In this document: positions 47,617 to 58,071 of the stretch, in pieces | How positions within the stretch are numbered: the first letter of the stretch is position 1 | Layout of the letters: the number at the start of each line of letters is the position of its first letter | NCBI GenBank assembly: GCA_900112785.1 | Contig: FONB01000002.1 | Location: forward strand, 372,001 to 436,000 | DNA: 64,000 bases | Origin: Phytobacter palmae | GTDB taxonomy: Bacteria > Pseudomonadota > Gammaproteobacteria > Enterobacterales > Enterobacteriaceae | Direction of reading: 5' to 3' | Position numbers and translations under genes: made by a program | Notes under the pieces: model-generated | What the model was told of the DNA's origin: nothing | Database searches by the model: none | What the model saw: only the letters and a program-made list of their open reading frames with translations

Positions 47617-47752
47617 CCCTCTTTACCGCCACTCCTCAGCACAGCCTTAATGAGACCATCTGAACGGTTTCTTCAAGTGCTACCACAGCAGGGGATTGCA
47701 CGCAGACTGGATTTGCGAACGCCCTGAAAACTAACCATTCAGGGCTTTTATT
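47617..47752 (+). ncRNA. Candidate intergenic small RNA (cyoE-yajR)
   Basis: About 135 nt from the predicted start at 47617 to a terminator hairpin with a T-rich tail. No ORF with a ribosome site lies inside. It resembles no named RNA I can recall. It could alternatively be a leader of yajR that terminates early. Confidence 0.4.
47721..47752 (+). terminator. Intrinsic terminator without a known gene upstream
   Basis: GCCCTGAA / TTCAGGGC, 9-nt loop, followed by TTTTATT. It lies 123 bp upstream of yajR and 150 bp past the cyo terminator. Confidence 0.7.
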
Positions 47753-47874
47753 AAACGCATGGTGGCGCAGGAATAAATACCATTCACAGCCTCGTAATAT
47801 CTATTAAACAATCACCTATTTACCGCGCCTGACACCCCGCCTAAACTATGGCCTGTTTTTAGATTGAGGTGGTG

Positions 47875-49239
47875 ATGAACGATTATAAAATGACGCCAGG
47901 CGAGTTGCGCGCAACCTGGGGTTTAGGGACTGTTTTTTCCCTGCGCATGCTTGGCATGTTTATGGTCCTGCCCGTTCTGACCACATATGGCATGGCATTA
48001 CAGGGTGCCAGTGAGGCATTGATTGGTCTGGCGATTGGCATTTACGGCCTGGCCCAGGCGATATTTCAAATTCCCTTCGGTCTGCTTTCAGACCGCGTTG
48101 GCCGCAAACCGCTTATCACAGGCGGCCTCGCCATCTTTGTTGTCGGCAGTATCATTGCGGCTCTCTCAGACTCCATCTGGGGCATTATTCTTGGGCGTGC
48201 GTTACAGGGATCCGGCGCCATTGCGGCTGCGGTGATGGCTCTGCTCTCTGATTTAACCCGTGAACAAAATCGTACCAAAGCCATGGCCTTTATTGGTGTC
48301 AGCTTCGGTGTGACCTTTGCTATCGCCATGGTGCTTGGCCCGATCATCACCCATAAACTGGGCCTGCATGCCCTTTTCTGGATGATTGCGGCGCTGGCGA
48401 CCCTGGGTATCGCATTAACATTGTGGGTGGTGCCGGACAGCAAAAATCACGTCCTGAACCGCGAGTCAGGTATGGTAAAAGGCTGCTTTAGCAAGGTGCT
48501 GATGGAGCCAAAACTGCTGAAACTCAATTTCGGCATTATGTGTCTGCATATCCTGTTGATGTCGACCTTCGTCGCCCTACCGGGCATGCTCGAAGCCGCT
48601 GGATTTGCCGCCCGCGATCACTGGAAAATCTACCTCGTCACAATGCTGGTGTCGTTTGTTTCCGTTGTACCTTTCATTATTTATGCGGAAGTGAAGCGCC
48701 GCATGAAACGCGTGTTTGTATTTTGCGTCGTGCTACTGCTTATTGCGGAGATCGTCCTCTGGGGGGCTGGCCCCCATTTCTGGGAGCTGGTGCTGGGAGT
48801 ACAGATTTTCTTCCTCGCCTTTAACCTGATGGAAGCCCTGCTACCGTCGCTTATCAGTAAAGAAGCCCCTGCCGGGTACAAAGGCACGGCGATGGGGATT
48901 TATTCCACCAGCCAGTTCCTTGGGGTGGCAATTGGTGGCGCGCTGGGGGGCTGGGTAGACGGTCTGTTCGACTCACAGACGGTCTTTCTGGCGGGCGCGC
49001 TGTTGTCCATGATCTGGCTGCTGGTGGCCGGAAGCATGCAGGAGCCGCCCTATGTCAGTAGCCTGCGCATTGCGCTACCGGAGGGCATCATGCCAGATGC
49101 CTCACTGCAGGCGCGACTGCTGGCAACCGAAGGGGTGAGCGAAGTACTGGTCGTCGCTGAGGAACGCAGCGCCTACGTCAAAATAGACAGCAAAGTGACT
49201 AACCGTTTTGAGGTTGAGCAAGCCATCAGCAGGGCATAA
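47875..49239 (+). CDS. yajR: MFS transporter YajR
   Basis: 454 residues, as E. coli. Twelve-helix major facilitator with motif A (GLLSDRVGRKPL) and a C-terminal cytosolic ferredoxin-like YAM domain (about 390-454, LLATEGVSEVLVVAEERSAYVKIDSKV). Probably a proton-driven exporter; substrate unknown. ATG at 47875 chosen over two upstream in-frame GTGs by homology and spacing from GAGG. Confidence 0.95.
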   Translation: MNDYKMTPGELRATWGLGTVFSLRMLGMFMVLPVLTTYGMALQGASEALIGLAIGIYGLAQAIFQIPFGLLSDRVGRKPLITGGLAIFVVGSIIAALSDSIWGIILGRALQGSGAIAAAVMALLSDLTREQNRTKAMAFIGVSFGVTFAIAMVLGPIITHKLGLHALFWMIAALATLGIALTLWVVPDSKNHVLNRESGMVKGCFSKVLMEPKLLKLNFGIMCLHILLMSTFVALPGMLEAAGFAARDHWKIYLVTMLVSFVSVVPFIIYAEVKRRMKRVFVFCVVLLLIAEIVLWGAGPHFWELVLGVQIFFLAFNLMEALLPSLISKEAPAGYKGTAMGIYSTSQFLGVAIGGALGGWVDGLFDSQTVFLAGALLSMIWLLVAGSMQEPPYVSSLRIALPEGIMPDASLQARLLATEGVSEVLVVAEERSAYVKIDSKVTNRFEVEQAISRA

Positions 49240-49266
49240 AAAAAGCGGGGAACACCCGCTTTTTTG
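49238..49266. terminator. Bidirectional terminator yajR/yajQ
   Basis: AAAAAAAGCGGG / CCCGCTTTTTT between convergent stops; works in both directions. Confidence 0.9.
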
Positions 49267-49758
49267 TTAATCGCGGAAGTTTTTGAACTGGAAAGGCTGC
49301 CCCAGATTTCCACCGCGCACCAGCGCCATTGTCGACTGCAAATCGTCACGTGATTTTCCGGTAACGCGAATCTCTTCCCCCTGAATTTGCGTCTGTACTT
49401 TCAGTTTGCTGTCTTTAATCAGCTTAACGATCTTTTTGGCAACGGCGCTCTCAATACCCTGCTTGAGTTTTGTTTCAACGAACCAGGTTTTGCCACTGTG
49501 GACAAACTCTTCCGGTACATCAATTGATGTGCCTTCGATGCCGCGTTTTAACAGCTTCGCACGCAAAATATCCAGCAACTGATTGACCTGAAAATCAGAC
49601 TCACTGAGAACTTTGATCGTCTTATTCTGTTCATTCAGCTCAAAAGTGGCTTCAACGTTACGAAAATCGAAGCGTGTTTCAACTTCACGGGTCGCATTTT
49701 CAACGGCGTTGCGGACTTCCTGAAGATCAACCTCAGAAACAATATCGAAAGATGGCAT
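49267..49758 (-). CDS. yajQ: YajQ family nucleotide-binding protein
   Basis: 163 residues, two ferredoxin-like domains. Family members bind nucleotides; a Xanthomonas homologue binds c-di-GMP. Starts [22 protein letters not shown]. The 47-residue upstream extension of the frame is not conserved. The role in enterobacteria is unsettled. Confidence 0.96.
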   Translation of the reverse strand: MPSFDIVSEVDLQEVRNAVENATREVETRFDFRNVEATFELNEQNKTIKVLSESDFQVNQLLDILRAKLLKRGIEGTSIDVPEEFVHSGKTWFVETKLKQGIESAVAKKIVKLIKDSKLKVQTQIQGEEIRVTGKSRDDLQSTMALVRGGNLGQPFQFKNFRD

Positions 49759-49898
49759 CTTTTCTTCTCCCTCAGTGTTTATTGCGATGCATAATACCCG
49801 CAACAAAGCATAACTCAACTTGTAATAGCCGAATGCAGTGCTGACGGCGCTATACTGTAAGCAGTGACACCTGGCGCAGTTGCAGGTGAGGAGGAACA

Positions 49899-50810
49899 AT
49901 GAAAATTACCGTACTCGGATGCGGTGCTTTAGGGCAATTATGGTTAACTGCTCTGTGCAAGCATGGACACGAAGTACAGGGTTGGTTGCGCGTACCGCAA
50001 CCCTTTTGCAGTGTGAACCTGGTTGATGAAGACGGCTCCATTTTTAACGAATCCCTGACCGCGAACGATCCAGAATTTCTGGCGAGCAGCGACTTATTGC
50101 TGGTCACGCTTAAAGCCTGGCAGGTCTCTGATGCGGTTAGAAGTTTAGCGGTGACTTTGCCTGCTACTACCCCTATTTTGCTTATTCATAACGGCATGGG
50201 GACAGTAGAAGAGCTGAAATCACTGCAACAACCTTTACTGACAGGCACTACGACGCACGCGGCGCGGCGCGACGGTAATGTCATTGTGCATGTGGCCAGC
50301 GGCACGACGCATATTGGCCCGGCGAGGCAACAGGACGGCGACTTTAGCTATCTGGCTGATAGCCTGCAGGAGGTGCTTCCGGATGTGGCCTGGCACAATA
50401 ACATCCGTCCGGCCCTCTGGAGGAAACTGGCGGTCAACTGTGTGGTAAATCCGCTGAGCGCACTGGAAAATTGCCGAAACGGCGATTTGCGTAGCTTTCC
50501 CGATGAAATCAAAAAAATCACCCATGAGGTCGCAGCCGTCATCGAGCGTGAAGGCCACCATATCTCGGCGGATGAGCTACTCAGCTATGTCTATCAGGTG
50601 ATTGATAACACGGCGGATAATATCTCCTCAATGTTGCAGGACATTCGCGCCATGCGTCATACCGAGTGCGATTACATCACCGGCTACCTGCTCAAACGCG
50701 CTCGTGCCCACGGTATCGCGGTGCCGGAAAACGCACGCTTGTATGATTTAGTGAAACGTAAGGAGAGTGAGTATGAGCGCATCAGCTCTGGTATGTCTCG
50801 CCCCTGGTAG
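49899..50810 (+). CDS. panE: 2-dehydropantoate 2-reductase (ketopantoate reductase)
   Basis: 303-residue NADPH-dependent enzyme making pantoate for coenzyme A. Rossmann glycine motif GCGALGQLW, catalytic Lys in [20 protein letters not shown]. Good ribosome site (GGAGGAAC). Overlaps yajL by 38 nt. Confidence 0.97.
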   Translation: MKITVLGCGALGQLWLTALCKHGHEVQGWLRVPQPFCSVNLVDEDGSIFNESLTANDPEFLASSDLLLVTLKAWQVSDAVRSLAVTLPATTPILLIHNGMGTVEELKSLQQPLLTGTTTHAARRDGNVIVHVASGTTHIGPARQQDGDFSYLADSLQEVLPDVAWHNNIRPALWRKLAVNCVVNPLSALENCRNGDLRSFPDEIKKITHEVAAVIEREGHHISADELLSYVYQVIDNTADNISSMLQDIRAMRHTECDYITGYLLKRARAHGIAVPENARLYDLVKRKESEYERISSGMSRPW

Positions 50811-51366
50811 TGAAGAGACCGAAGCGGTCACCACTATCGACCTGCTGGTACGCGGCGGCATCAGTGTGACCACGGCCAGTGTCGCCAGCGACGGTAATCT
50901 TGCGATCACCTGCTCACGTGGGGTTAAACTGCTGGCAGATGCCCCCCTTGTCTCTGTAGCAGACGGTGATTTCGACGTTCTCGTCTTACCGGGTGGAATC
51001 AAAGGGGCAGAATGTTTTCGTGACAGCCCGCTTCTGGTAGAGACCGTAAGACAATTCCATGCCTCCGGGCGTATCGTCGCGACCATTTGCGCCGCTGCCG
51101 CCACCGTGCTGGTTCCACATAACCTGTTCCCGATTGGCAATATGACCGGCTTTCCGGCGCTGAAAGAGAAGATTCCGCCGGAACAGTGGCAGGACAAACG
51201 CGTCGTCTGGGATCCGCGCGTGAAGTTACTCACCAGCCAGGGACCGGGAACCGCTATCGACTTTGCACTAAAAATTATTGATCTGCTGGTCGGAGGGGAA
51301 AAAGCCCATGAAGTGGCGTCGCAGTTAGTCATTCCAGCCGGAATTTATAACTATTACGGCGCTTAA
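50773..51366 (+). CDS. yajL: DJ-1/PfpI-family protein YajL
   Basis: 197-residue DJ-1 homologue. Nucleophilic-elbow cysteine in TICAAAATV (Cys106) and the acid Glu in [12 protein letters not shown]. Reported as oxidative-stress chaperone/deglycase. The ATG at 50773 lies inside panE, after GGAGAGTGAGT. Confidence 0.96.
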   Translation: MSASALVCLAPGSEETEAVTTIDLLVRGGISVTTASVASDGNLAITCSRGVKLLADAPLVSVADGDFDVLVLPGGIKGAECFRDSPLLVETVRQFHASGRIVATICAAAATVLVPHNLFPIGNMTGFPALKEKIPPEQWQDKRVVWDPRVKLLTSQGPGTAIDFALKIIDLLVGGEKAHEVASQLVIPAGIYNYYGA

Positions 51367-51446
51367 TGTGCCTGCTTAGCCCGCCTGGATTTCCCTGGGG
51401 GCGCCAGACAGGCCGGGCTAAATGCCCCCCGGCCAACAGGCACAGC
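51367..51446. other. Nested inverted repeat between yajL and thiI
   Basis: Outer arms TGTGCCTG (51367-51374) / CAGGCACA (51437-51444) enclose inner arms AGCCCGCCTG (51378-51387) / CAGGCCGGGCT (51409-51419). GC-rich, no T-run. Possibly a convergent terminator or RNA stabiliser; not a REP. Confidence 0.55.
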
Positions 51447-51451
51447 AACGT

Positions 51452-52900
51452 TCAGGGACGATAGACCTTAACGTTGTTAAAACCCTGCTCACGCAGATAA
51501 AGCGCCTGTAAACGGCTCATCACTCCACGCTCACACCACAGCAGCCAGGTTTTGCTCTGATCAAGGTCGCCGAATTTGGTGCTCAGCTTGTAGAACGGCA
51601 GCGACACCACGTCGATACCCTCCACCGCCAGCGGCTTATCGTCTTGCTCATCAATGGAACGGATATCAAGAATCACATCGTTCGGACCAAAGCCGCTTAC
51701 CGTTTCGACCTCCACAACCGTTTCGCTGGTTTGCGCGGCGATTTCGCGAATATCGATATTGGAGGCCTCTTCCACCACCCGGTCGAGAATGGCGAAGTCG
51801 AAGTTCTCCTCTTCCGCTTCGATTTTGGCCTTCACGGCTTTCACCGTCGGGCTTTTCGAAATAACACCGCAATATTCCGGCATGGTACGGGCGAAATCTT
51901 CGGTACCGATTTCACGCGCCAGATCGATGATGTGCTCTTTATCGTAAGAGATCAGAGGACGCAGGATCAGGGTATCGGAGACATTATCAATCAGGCGCAG
52001 GTTGGTCAGTGTCTGGCTGGAGACCTGGCCAAGAGCTTCACCGGTCACCAGTGCCTGCACGCCATAGCGCTCGGCAACTTTGGATGCCGCTCGTACCATC
52101 ATACGTTTGAGCACGACACCCATCTGACCATCGTCGACTTTTTCGAGGATCTCGCCGACCACAGGCTCAAAATTGATGGCGACGAACCGTACGCGGTGGG
52201 AGCTGCCAAAGCGGTTCCACAGGTAATGCGCAACCTGACGCACGCCAATCTCATGCGCGGCGCCGCCCAGGTTAAAGAAGCAGTAATGCACGCGGCAGCC
52301 ACGACGCATCAGCATATAGCTCGATACACCCGAGTCAAAACCACCGGAAATCAGTGACAGGACATCTTCCTGCGTACCAATCGGGAAACCACCAATGCCT
52401 TCGTAACGGCCTTTTACCAGCAGCAGGCGATCATCTTCGATCTCCAGATTCACGGTGACATCCGGGTGTGTCAGTTTCACGCGGGCGGACTCAACGTGCT
52501 GATTCAAACCGCCGCCGACGTAGCGTTCAACTTCAATCGAACTGAATTCGTGCTTGCCGCGACGTTTCACCCGCACGCAGAACGTTTTGCCTTCAATCTG
52601 CTCGCGATATTGCACCAGCGCTTTTTCGAAAATATCGTGCAGAGAGGTGAACGGTACATCTTCCACCTCCAGAATATGGTGAATACCTGGGATACGGGTG
52701 AGTGCGTCGCGGATCACCAGACGTTGGTTTTCATCTTTGGCGCGCACTTCGATATTATCCCAGTGACGGACAACAGCGAGGGTCTCATCATACTGCTTAA
52801 GAACGTTACGAATGTTCCCGGTAAGAATTTTAATAAAGCGCAAACGCACAGATTGGCTTTTGATGGTGATTTCCGGGAACAATTTAATGATAAACTTCAT
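51452..52900 (-). CDS. thiI: tRNA 4-thiouridine synthase/thiazole sulfurtransferase ThiI
   Basis: 482 residues. NFLD-THUMP domain (about 1-165), PP-loop domain with [12 protein letters not shown] (about 180-190), C-terminal rhodanese with active Cys in [12 protein letters not shown]. Sulfurates U8 of tRNA and supplies sulfur for thiamine thiazole. ATG at 52900 by homology ([21 protein letters not shown]); the frame upstream is not conserved. Confidence 0.97.
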   Translation of the reverse strand: MKFIIKLFPEITIKSQSVRLRFIKILTGNIRNVLKQYDETLAVVRHWDNIEVRAKDENQRLVIRDALTRIPGIHHILEVEDVPFTSLHDIFEKALVQYREQIEGKTFCVRVKRRGKHEFSSIEVERYVGGGLNQHVESARVKLTHPDVTVNLEIEDDRLLLVKGRYEGIGGFPIGTQEDVLSLISGGFDSGVSSYMLMRRGCRVHYCFFNLGGAAHEIGVRQVAHYLWNRFGSSHRVRFVAINFEPVVGEILEKVDDGQMGVVLKRMMVRAASKVAERYGVQALVTGEALGQVSSQTLTNLRLIDNVSDTLILRPLISYDKEHIIDLAREIGTEDFARTMPEYCGVISKSPTVKAVKAKIEAEEENFDFAILDRVVEEASNIDIREIAAQTSETVVEVETVSGFGPNDVILDIRSIDEQDDKPLAVEGIDVVSLPFYKLSTKFGDLDQSKTWLLWCERGVMSRLQALYLREQGFNNVKVYRP

Positions 52901-52995
52901 GGCGGCAATGGTTCGTTGGTAAGCCCGACGGGGCGTGTAATGGAAAATAGTACAGCAGCCCTTATACACAAAATCATTCAAAATGCTTCGCGGCG

Positions 52996-53087
52996 GCGAC
53001 TGAGTGAACCCAGGAGCTTACTCACGTAAGTCACTGGGGTGAACAAAGGCAGCCAATAAAGAAGCAGTTTGAAGGATGAAGTGTATA
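52996..53087 (+). repeat. ERIC element (copy 1)
   Basis: Contains GTGAACCCAGGAGCTTAC followed by GTAAGTCACTGGGGTGAAC, then GGCAGCC...CAGTTTGAAGGATGAAGTGTATA, the order and sequence of the enterobacterial ERIC/IRU repeat. It lies in the thiI-xseB divergent region (52901-53229), which has no gene. Confidence 0.88.
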
Positions 53088-53229
53088 CCGCGGCTGCCAT
53101 CCAGGCGCGGAAGTATACCACCATCGCGAAGCTCCTGCGCATTTTGCATGACCATTGCGCGTTATTTGCTAAGCCTCACGACTTCGCTACCATATCGTAG
53201 TCGGTATCAATAAGAGTCAGACATTCACT

Positions 53230-53472
53230 ATGCCAAAGAAAAACGACGCACCCGCCACATTTGAAACAGCGTTAAGCGAGCTGGAACAGATTGTTACCCG
53301 TCTTGAAAGCGGCGATCTTCCCCTGGAAGAAGCCCTTAATGAATTCGAACGCGGCGTACAGCTTGCCCGTCAGGGACAAGTGAAACTCCAGCAGGCGGAA
53401 CAGCGCGTACAGATTTTGCTGTCCGAGAATGAAGAAGCTCCTCTCACGCCGTTCACACCGGATAACGAGTAA
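53230..53472 (+). CDS. xseB: Exodeoxyribonuclease VII small subunit
   Basis: 80 residues, helical, [17 protein letters not shown] signature. Assembles with XseA to degrade single-stranded DNA. First gene of xseB-ispA-dxs; its stop TAA is followed at once by the ispA ATG. Confidence 0.97.
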   Translation: MPKKNDAPATFETALSELEQIVTRLESGDLPLEEALNEFERGVQLARQGQVKLQQAEQRVQILLSENEEAPLTPFTPDNE

Positions 53473-54372
53473 ATGGAATTTAGCCAACAATTACAGGCCT
53501 GTGTCGAACATGCCAATGATGCATTGCGGCGATTTATTGCCCCCCTTCCCTTTCAGAACACTCCTCTGGTTGAGGCAATGCAGTATGGCGCATTATTAGG
53601 CGGTAAGCGCCTGCGTCCGTTTCTGGTCTATGCGACTGGCGGCATGTTCGGCGTCAGCCGGGAAACCCTGGATGCCCCTGCAGCGGCGGTTGAGTGTATA
53701 CACGCCTATTCGTTGATTCACGATGACCTGCCTGCCATGGACGACGATGATTTACGTCGTGGCTTGCCCACCTGCCACATCAAATTCGGCGAAGCTAATG
53801 CGATACTGGCCGGAGATGCACTGCAAACGCTGGCGTTCACTATACTCAGCGATGCGCCCATGCCAGAAGTGGCAACCCAGGATCGCCTTGCCATGGTACG
53901 CGAACTGGCCATTGCCAGTGGCGCTGCGGGTATGTGCGGAGGTCAGGCTCTGGATCTCGCCGCAGAAGGTCAGCAGGTCGATTTGGCGGCGCTGGAACGC
54001 ATTCATCGCCATAAGACAGGCGCGTTGATTCGCGCGGCGGTAAGAATGGGTGCGCTGAGTGCGGGCAATGCAGGTCACCAATGGCTGCCGGTGCTGGATA
54101 AATACGCCGAGAGCATAGGTCTGGCCTTCCAGGTTCAGGATGACATCCTGGATGTTGTCGGCGATACTGCGACACTTGGTAAACGCCAGGGGGCCGATCA
54201 GCAGCTCGGCAAAAGCACCTATCCTGCGTTACTGGGCCTTGAGCAAGCCCGGATGAAAGCCCGTGATCTGATTGCCGATGCTCGCCAGTCTCTGGATCTG
54301 CTGGCAGCGCAATCACTGGATACAACGGCACTGGAAGCACTGGCGAATTACATAATCCAGCGTGATAAATAA
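53473..54372 (+). CDS. ispA: Farnesyl diphosphate synthase IspA
   Basis: 299-residue trans-prenyltransferase. First Asp-rich motif DDLPAMDDDDLRRG and second DDILD are intact. Makes FPP from IPP and DMAPP for ubiquinone, undecaprenyl phosphate and heme o. No gap after xseB, so translation is coupled. Confidence 0.98.
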   Translation: MEFSQQLQACVEHANDALRRFIAPLPFQNTPLVEAMQYGALLGGKRLRPFLVYATGGMFGVSRETLDAPAAAVECIHAYSLIHDDLPAMDDDDLRRGLPTCHIKFGEANAILAGDALQTLAFTILSDAPMPEVATQDRLAMVRELAIASGAAGMCGGQALDLAAEGQQVDLAALERIHRHKTGALIRAAVRMGALSAGNAGHQWLPVLDKYAESIGLAFQVQDDILDVVGDTATLGKRQGADQQLGKSTYPALLGLEQARMKARDLIADARQSLDLLAAQSLDTTALEALANYIIQRDK

Positions 54373-54452
54373 ACAATACGCTTTGAATCTTCCGGGCTGC
54401 CGAAAGGCAAAAACATCGCCCAATAGATGACGAGCAACACGATGAGTCTCTG

Positions 54453-56315
54453 ATGAGTTTTGATATAGCCAAATACCCGACCCTGGCACTTGTTGATTCC
54501 ACTGCGGAATTACGTTCGCTGCCGAAAGAGAGCCTGCCAAAGCTGTGCGACGAACTGCGTCGCTACCTGCTCGACAGCGTGAGCCGCTCCAGCGGACACT
54601 TCGCCTCCGGGCTTGGCACGGTTGAACTGACCGTGGCACTTCATTATGTCTATAACACGCCATTTGATCAGTTAATCTGGGACGTTGGCCACCAGGCTTA
54701 TCCGCACAAAATTCTTACAGGCCGGCGAGATCGCATCGGTACTATCCGGCAGAAAAACGGCCTGCATCCTTTCCCGTGGCGCGGTGAGAGCGAATACGAT
54801 GTCTTAAGCGTCGGCCATTCATCTACATCCATCAGCGCGGGCATTGGTGTTGCCGTTGCCGCAGCGAAAGAGGGTAAACAGCGCCGTACCGTCTGTGTGA
54901 TTGGCGACGGCGCGATTACCGCCGGGATGGCATTTGAAGCCATGAACCATGCGGGCGATATTCGCCCTGATATGCTGGTTGTGCTAAACGACAATGAAAT
55001 GTCGATTTCCGAAAATGTCGGCGCGCTGAACAACCATCTGGCGCAGCTACTGTCCGGTAAACTCTATTCCACGCTGCGTGAAGGCGGCAAAAAGGTGCTT
55101 TCCGGCGTTCCGCCGATTAAAGAGCTTATCAAGCGCACCGAAGAACATATCAAAGGCATGGTGGTGCCAGGCACCCTGTTTGAAGAGCTGGGCTTTAACT
55201 ACATTGGCCCGGTCGACGGCCATGATGTTCTGGGGCTTATCAATACCCTTAAGAATATGCGCGGTCTGAAAGGCCCGCAGTTCCTGCATATCATGACCAA
55301 AAAAGGCCGGGGCTATGAGCCCGCCGAGAAAGACCCTATCACCTTCCATGCAGTGCCGAAATTCGACCCAACCAGCGGTACCCTGCCAAAAAGCAGCGGC
55401 GGTATGCCGAGCTATTCGAAAATTTTCGGCGACTGGCTGTGTGAAATGGCGGCAAAAGACAGCAAGCTGATGGCGATTACACCCGCAATGCGTGAAGGTT
55501 CAGGCATGGTGGAGTTTTCACGTAAATTCCCGGATCGCTATTTCGATGTTGCGATCGCTGAACAGCATGCGGTGACGTTTGCTGCCGGACTGGCGATTGG
55601 CGGTTATAAGCCAGTGGTCGCAATCTATTCCACCTTCTTGCAGCGCGCCTATGACCAGGTTATCCACGACGTCGCTATCCAGAAACTGCCGGTGCTGTTC
55701 GCTATTGACCGCGCGGGGATTGTCGGCGCGGACGGCCAGACCCACCAGGGTGCGTTTGATATTTCCTTCCTTCGCTGTATCCCTGACATGGTTATCATGA
55801 CGCCAAGCGACGAGAACGAATGCCGCCAGATGCTGTTTACCGGATATCACCACAATGCAGGCCCGAGTGCCGTACGCTACCCGCGTGGTAACGTACCCGG
55901 TGTTACCCTTGAACCGATGGAAAAACTGCCGTTAGGTAAAGGCGTAGTGAAGCGCGAAGGTGAGAAAATCGCCATCCTGAATTTCGGTACGTTATTGCCG
56001 GAAGCCGCAAAAGCAGCAGACGCGCTCAACGCTACGCTGGTTGATATGCGTTTCGTTAAACCGCTTGATGATGCGCTGATCCTTGAACTGGCGGCACGGC
56101 ATGAAGCGCTGGTTACACTGGAAGAAAACGCAATCATCGGTGGCGCGGGTAGTGGCGTAAACGAGCTATTAATGTCGCAGCGTAAACCGGTTCCTGTCCT
56201 TAATCTTGGCCTGCCGGACTTCTTCATTCCGCAGGGAACCCAGGAAGAAGCGCGTGCCGAACTGGAACTGGATGCTGCGGGTATTCAAGCCCGTATCACG
56301 CGCTGGCTCGCATAA
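54453..56315 (+). CDS. dxs: 1-deoxy-D-xylulose-5-phosphate synthase
   Basis: 620-residue thiamine diphosphate enzyme joining pyruvate and glyceraldehyde 3-phosphate, first step of the MEP isoprenoid pathway and source of DXP for thiamine and pyridoxal. ThDP motif [19 protein letters not shown]...LNDN; catalytic His in GHQAYPHK; Glu in [13 protein letters not shown]. 80 nt after ispA. A T-run at 56352-56358 follows but no convincing terminator. Confidence 0.98.
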   Translation: MSFDIAKYPTLALVDSTAELRSLPKESLPKLCDELRRYLLDSVSRSSGHFASGLGTVELTVALHYVYNTPFDQLIWDVGHQAYPHKILTGRRDRIGTIRQKNGLHPFPWRGESEYDVLSVGHSSTSISAGIGVAVAAAKEGKQRRTVCVIGDGAITAGMAFEAMNHAGDIRPDMLVVLNDNEMSISENVGALNNHLAQLLSGKLYSTLREGGKKVLSGVPPIKELIKRTEEHIKGMVVPGTLFEELGFNYIGPVDGHDVLGLINTLKNMRGLKGPQFLHIMTKKGRGYEPAEKDPITFHAVPKFDPTSGTLPKSSGGMPSYSKIFGDWLCEMAAKDSKLMAITPAMREGSGMVEFSRKFPDRYFDVAIAEQHAVTFAAGLAIGGYKPVVAIYSTFLQRAYDQVIHDVAIQKLPVLFAIDRAGIVGADGQTHQGAFDISFLRCIPDMVIMTPSDENECRQMLFTGYHHNAGPSAVRYPRGNVPGVTLEPMEKLPLGKGVVKREGEKIAILNFGTLLPEAAKAADALNATLVDMRFVKPLDDALILELAARHEALVTLEENAIIGGAGSGVNELLMSQRKPVPVLNLGLPDFFIPQGTQEEARAELELDAAGIQARITRWLA

Positions 56316-56391
56316 CCTCCTCTGATGCTCCTGCTATGCTTAACGGTAACGTTTTTTTAATCTTACTCTACATAGTTCGCGTTTCAGTAAG

Positions 56392-56487
56392 GCGGCAGAC
56401 CTGTGAATCCCCGGGAGTATAGCTAACTATGTGACCGGGGCGCGCTGGCGCTGGCAACGCATCTGCAACCGAAATGTGACGAGTAAA
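56392..56487 (+). repeat. ERIC element (copy 2)
   Basis: GTGAATCCCCGGGAG...GTGACCGGGGCGCGC then GGCAACGCATCTGCAACCGAAATGTGACGAGTA follows the ERIC layout, diverged from copy 1. It ends about 15 bp before the yajO ATG, replacing most of the dxs-yajO spacer. Confidence 0.8.
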
Positions 56488-56502
56488 AGCAGGAGTGGAG
56501 AG

Positions 56503-57477
56503 ATGCAATACAACACATTAGGAAAAACAGATCTAAAAGTTTCCCGCCTTTGCCTTGGCTGTATGACCTTTGGCGAGCCAGACCGTGGCAATCATGCCTG
56601 GACGCTGCCGGAAGAGAGCAGCCGTCTTATTATCCAGCACGCCCTCAATGGCGGAATTAACTTCTTCGATACCGCGAACAGCTATTCTGATGGTAGCAGT
56701 GAGGAGATCGTGGGCCGTGCGCTACGCGACTTTGCCCGCCGTGAAGAGGTGGTGGTTGCCACCAAGGTCTATCATGCATCCGGCACGCTCACGGAAGGCC
56801 TCTCCCGCACGCAAATTCTGCGTTCCATTGATGACAGCCTGCAACGCCTGGGGATGGACTATGTCGATCTGCTGCAAATCCACCGCTGGGATTACAACAC
56901 GCCGATTGAAGAGACGCTGGAAGCGCTCAATGATGTCGTAAAATCCGGGAAAGCCCGTTATATCGGCGCATCTTCCATGCATGCCCACCAGTTCGCGCAG
57001 GCGCTGGAATTGCAAAAACAGCACGGCTGGGCCCCCTTTGTCACCATGCAGGATCACTACAATCTCATCTATCGTGAAGAAGAGCGTGAAATGCTGCCTC
57101 TCTGCTATAAAGAAGGAGTCGCGGTGATCCCATGGAGTCCACTGGCGCGCGGTCGCCTGACACGGCCCTGGGGTGAAACCACTGCCAGGATTGTATCGGA
57201 CGAAGTGGGGAAAAAGCTCTATAACGAAAGCGATGAGAACGATGCGCAGATTGCTGAACGTCTTGGCTTTATAGCCGAAGAAACGGGCGCTACGCGCGCA
57301 CAGGTCGCGCTGGCGTGGCTGCTGAGCAAACCCGGTATCGCCGCACCGATTATCGGCGCATCGCGCGAAGAGCAACTGGAAGAGCTGTTACAGGCAGTAG
57401 ATTTAACGCTCAAACCGGAGCAGATCGCTGAAATGGAAGCACCGTACAAACAGCATCCGGTGGTCGGATTTAAGTAA
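56503..57477 (+). CDS. yajO: Aldo-keto reductase YajO
   Basis: 324-residue AKR with Asp (FFDTANSYSDG), Tyr, Lys (VATKVY) and His (LLQIHRWD) of the catalytic tetrad. NADPH-dependent; in E. coli linked to conversion of ribulose 5-phosphate to DXP when dxs is missing. ATG at 56503 follows GGAGTGGAGAG, directly beside the ERIC repeat. Confidence 0.94.
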   Translation: MQYNTLGKTDLKVSRLCLGCMTFGEPDRGNHAWTLPEESSRLIIQHALNGGINFFDTANSYSDGSSEEIVGRALRDFARREEVVVATKVYHASGTLTEGLSRTQILRSIDDSLQRLGMDYVDLLQIHRWDYNTPIEETLEALNDVVKSGKARYIGASSMHAHQFAQALELQKQHGWAPFVTMQDHYNLIYREEEREMLPLCYKEGVAVIPWSPLARGRLTRPWGETTARIVSDEVGKKLYNESDENDAQIAERLGFIAEETGATRAQVALAWLLSKPGIAAPIIGASREEQLEELLQAVDLTLKPEQIAEMEAPYKQHPVVGFK

Positions 57478-57505
57478 TGCGTTAGTGAGTTATTAAATGC
57501 TGGAA

Positions 57506-57542
57506 TGTCCCGGATGCGGCGTTCAACGCCTTATCCGGGCTA
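57506..57542. repeat. REP element
   Basis: CCCGGATGCGGCGTTCAACGCC then TTATCCGGGC: a canonical REP palindrome between convergent yajO and pgpA. Confidence 0.9.
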
Positions 57543-57555
57543 TGTCTGATGAAGG

Positions 57556-58071
57556 TTAGAGAATACCAATCGGCCAGTGGTGTCCCAGCGCATACAAAAT
57601 ACCTGCGGAGATTATCCCGGCCACAATATCATCAACCATGATCCCCATGCCTCCATGCACATTGCGGTCAAACCAGCGAATCGGCCAGGGTTTCCACATG
57701 TCGAAAATGCGGAAAATCACAAAACCGGCGGCAACCCACTGCCAGTCGTTAGTCGGTAGCGCCATCAGGGTGATCCACATCCCGATAAATTCATCCCAGA
57801 CGATGCTGCCATGATCGTGCACACCCATATCTTTCGCCGTTCGATGACAAAGATAAACGCCCACGCTAATCCCCAGCATCACCAGCAGCGAATAGATCTG
57901 CAACGGGAGAAAGGTCATCAGATACCAGAACGGGATAGAGGCCAAAGAGCCCATTGTTCCCGGCACGACAGGGCTTAATCCGCTGCCAAATCCCGTGGCC
58001 AGCAAATGCCATGGGTTGCTCATTTTCAAACGGCTTTTGGCAATGTCTTTAAAGCGCGGCAAAATGGTCAT
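57556..58071 (-). CDS. pgpA: Phosphatidylglycerophosphatase A
   Basis: 171-residue inner-membrane phosphatase making phosphatidylglycerol. Conserved [15 protein letters not shown] and DIVAG motifs, about four membrane helices. ATG at 58071 ([17 protein letters not shown]) overlaps thiL by 23 nt. Confidence 0.96.
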   Translation of the reverse strand: MTILPRFKDIAKSRLKMSNPWHLLATGFGSGLSPVVPGTMGSLASIPFWYLMTFLPLQIYSLLVMLGISVGVYLCHRTAKDMGVHDHGSIVWDEFIGMWITLMALPTNDWQWVAAGFVIFRIFDMWKPWPIRWFDRNVHGGMGIMVDDIVAGIISAGILYALGHHWPIGIL

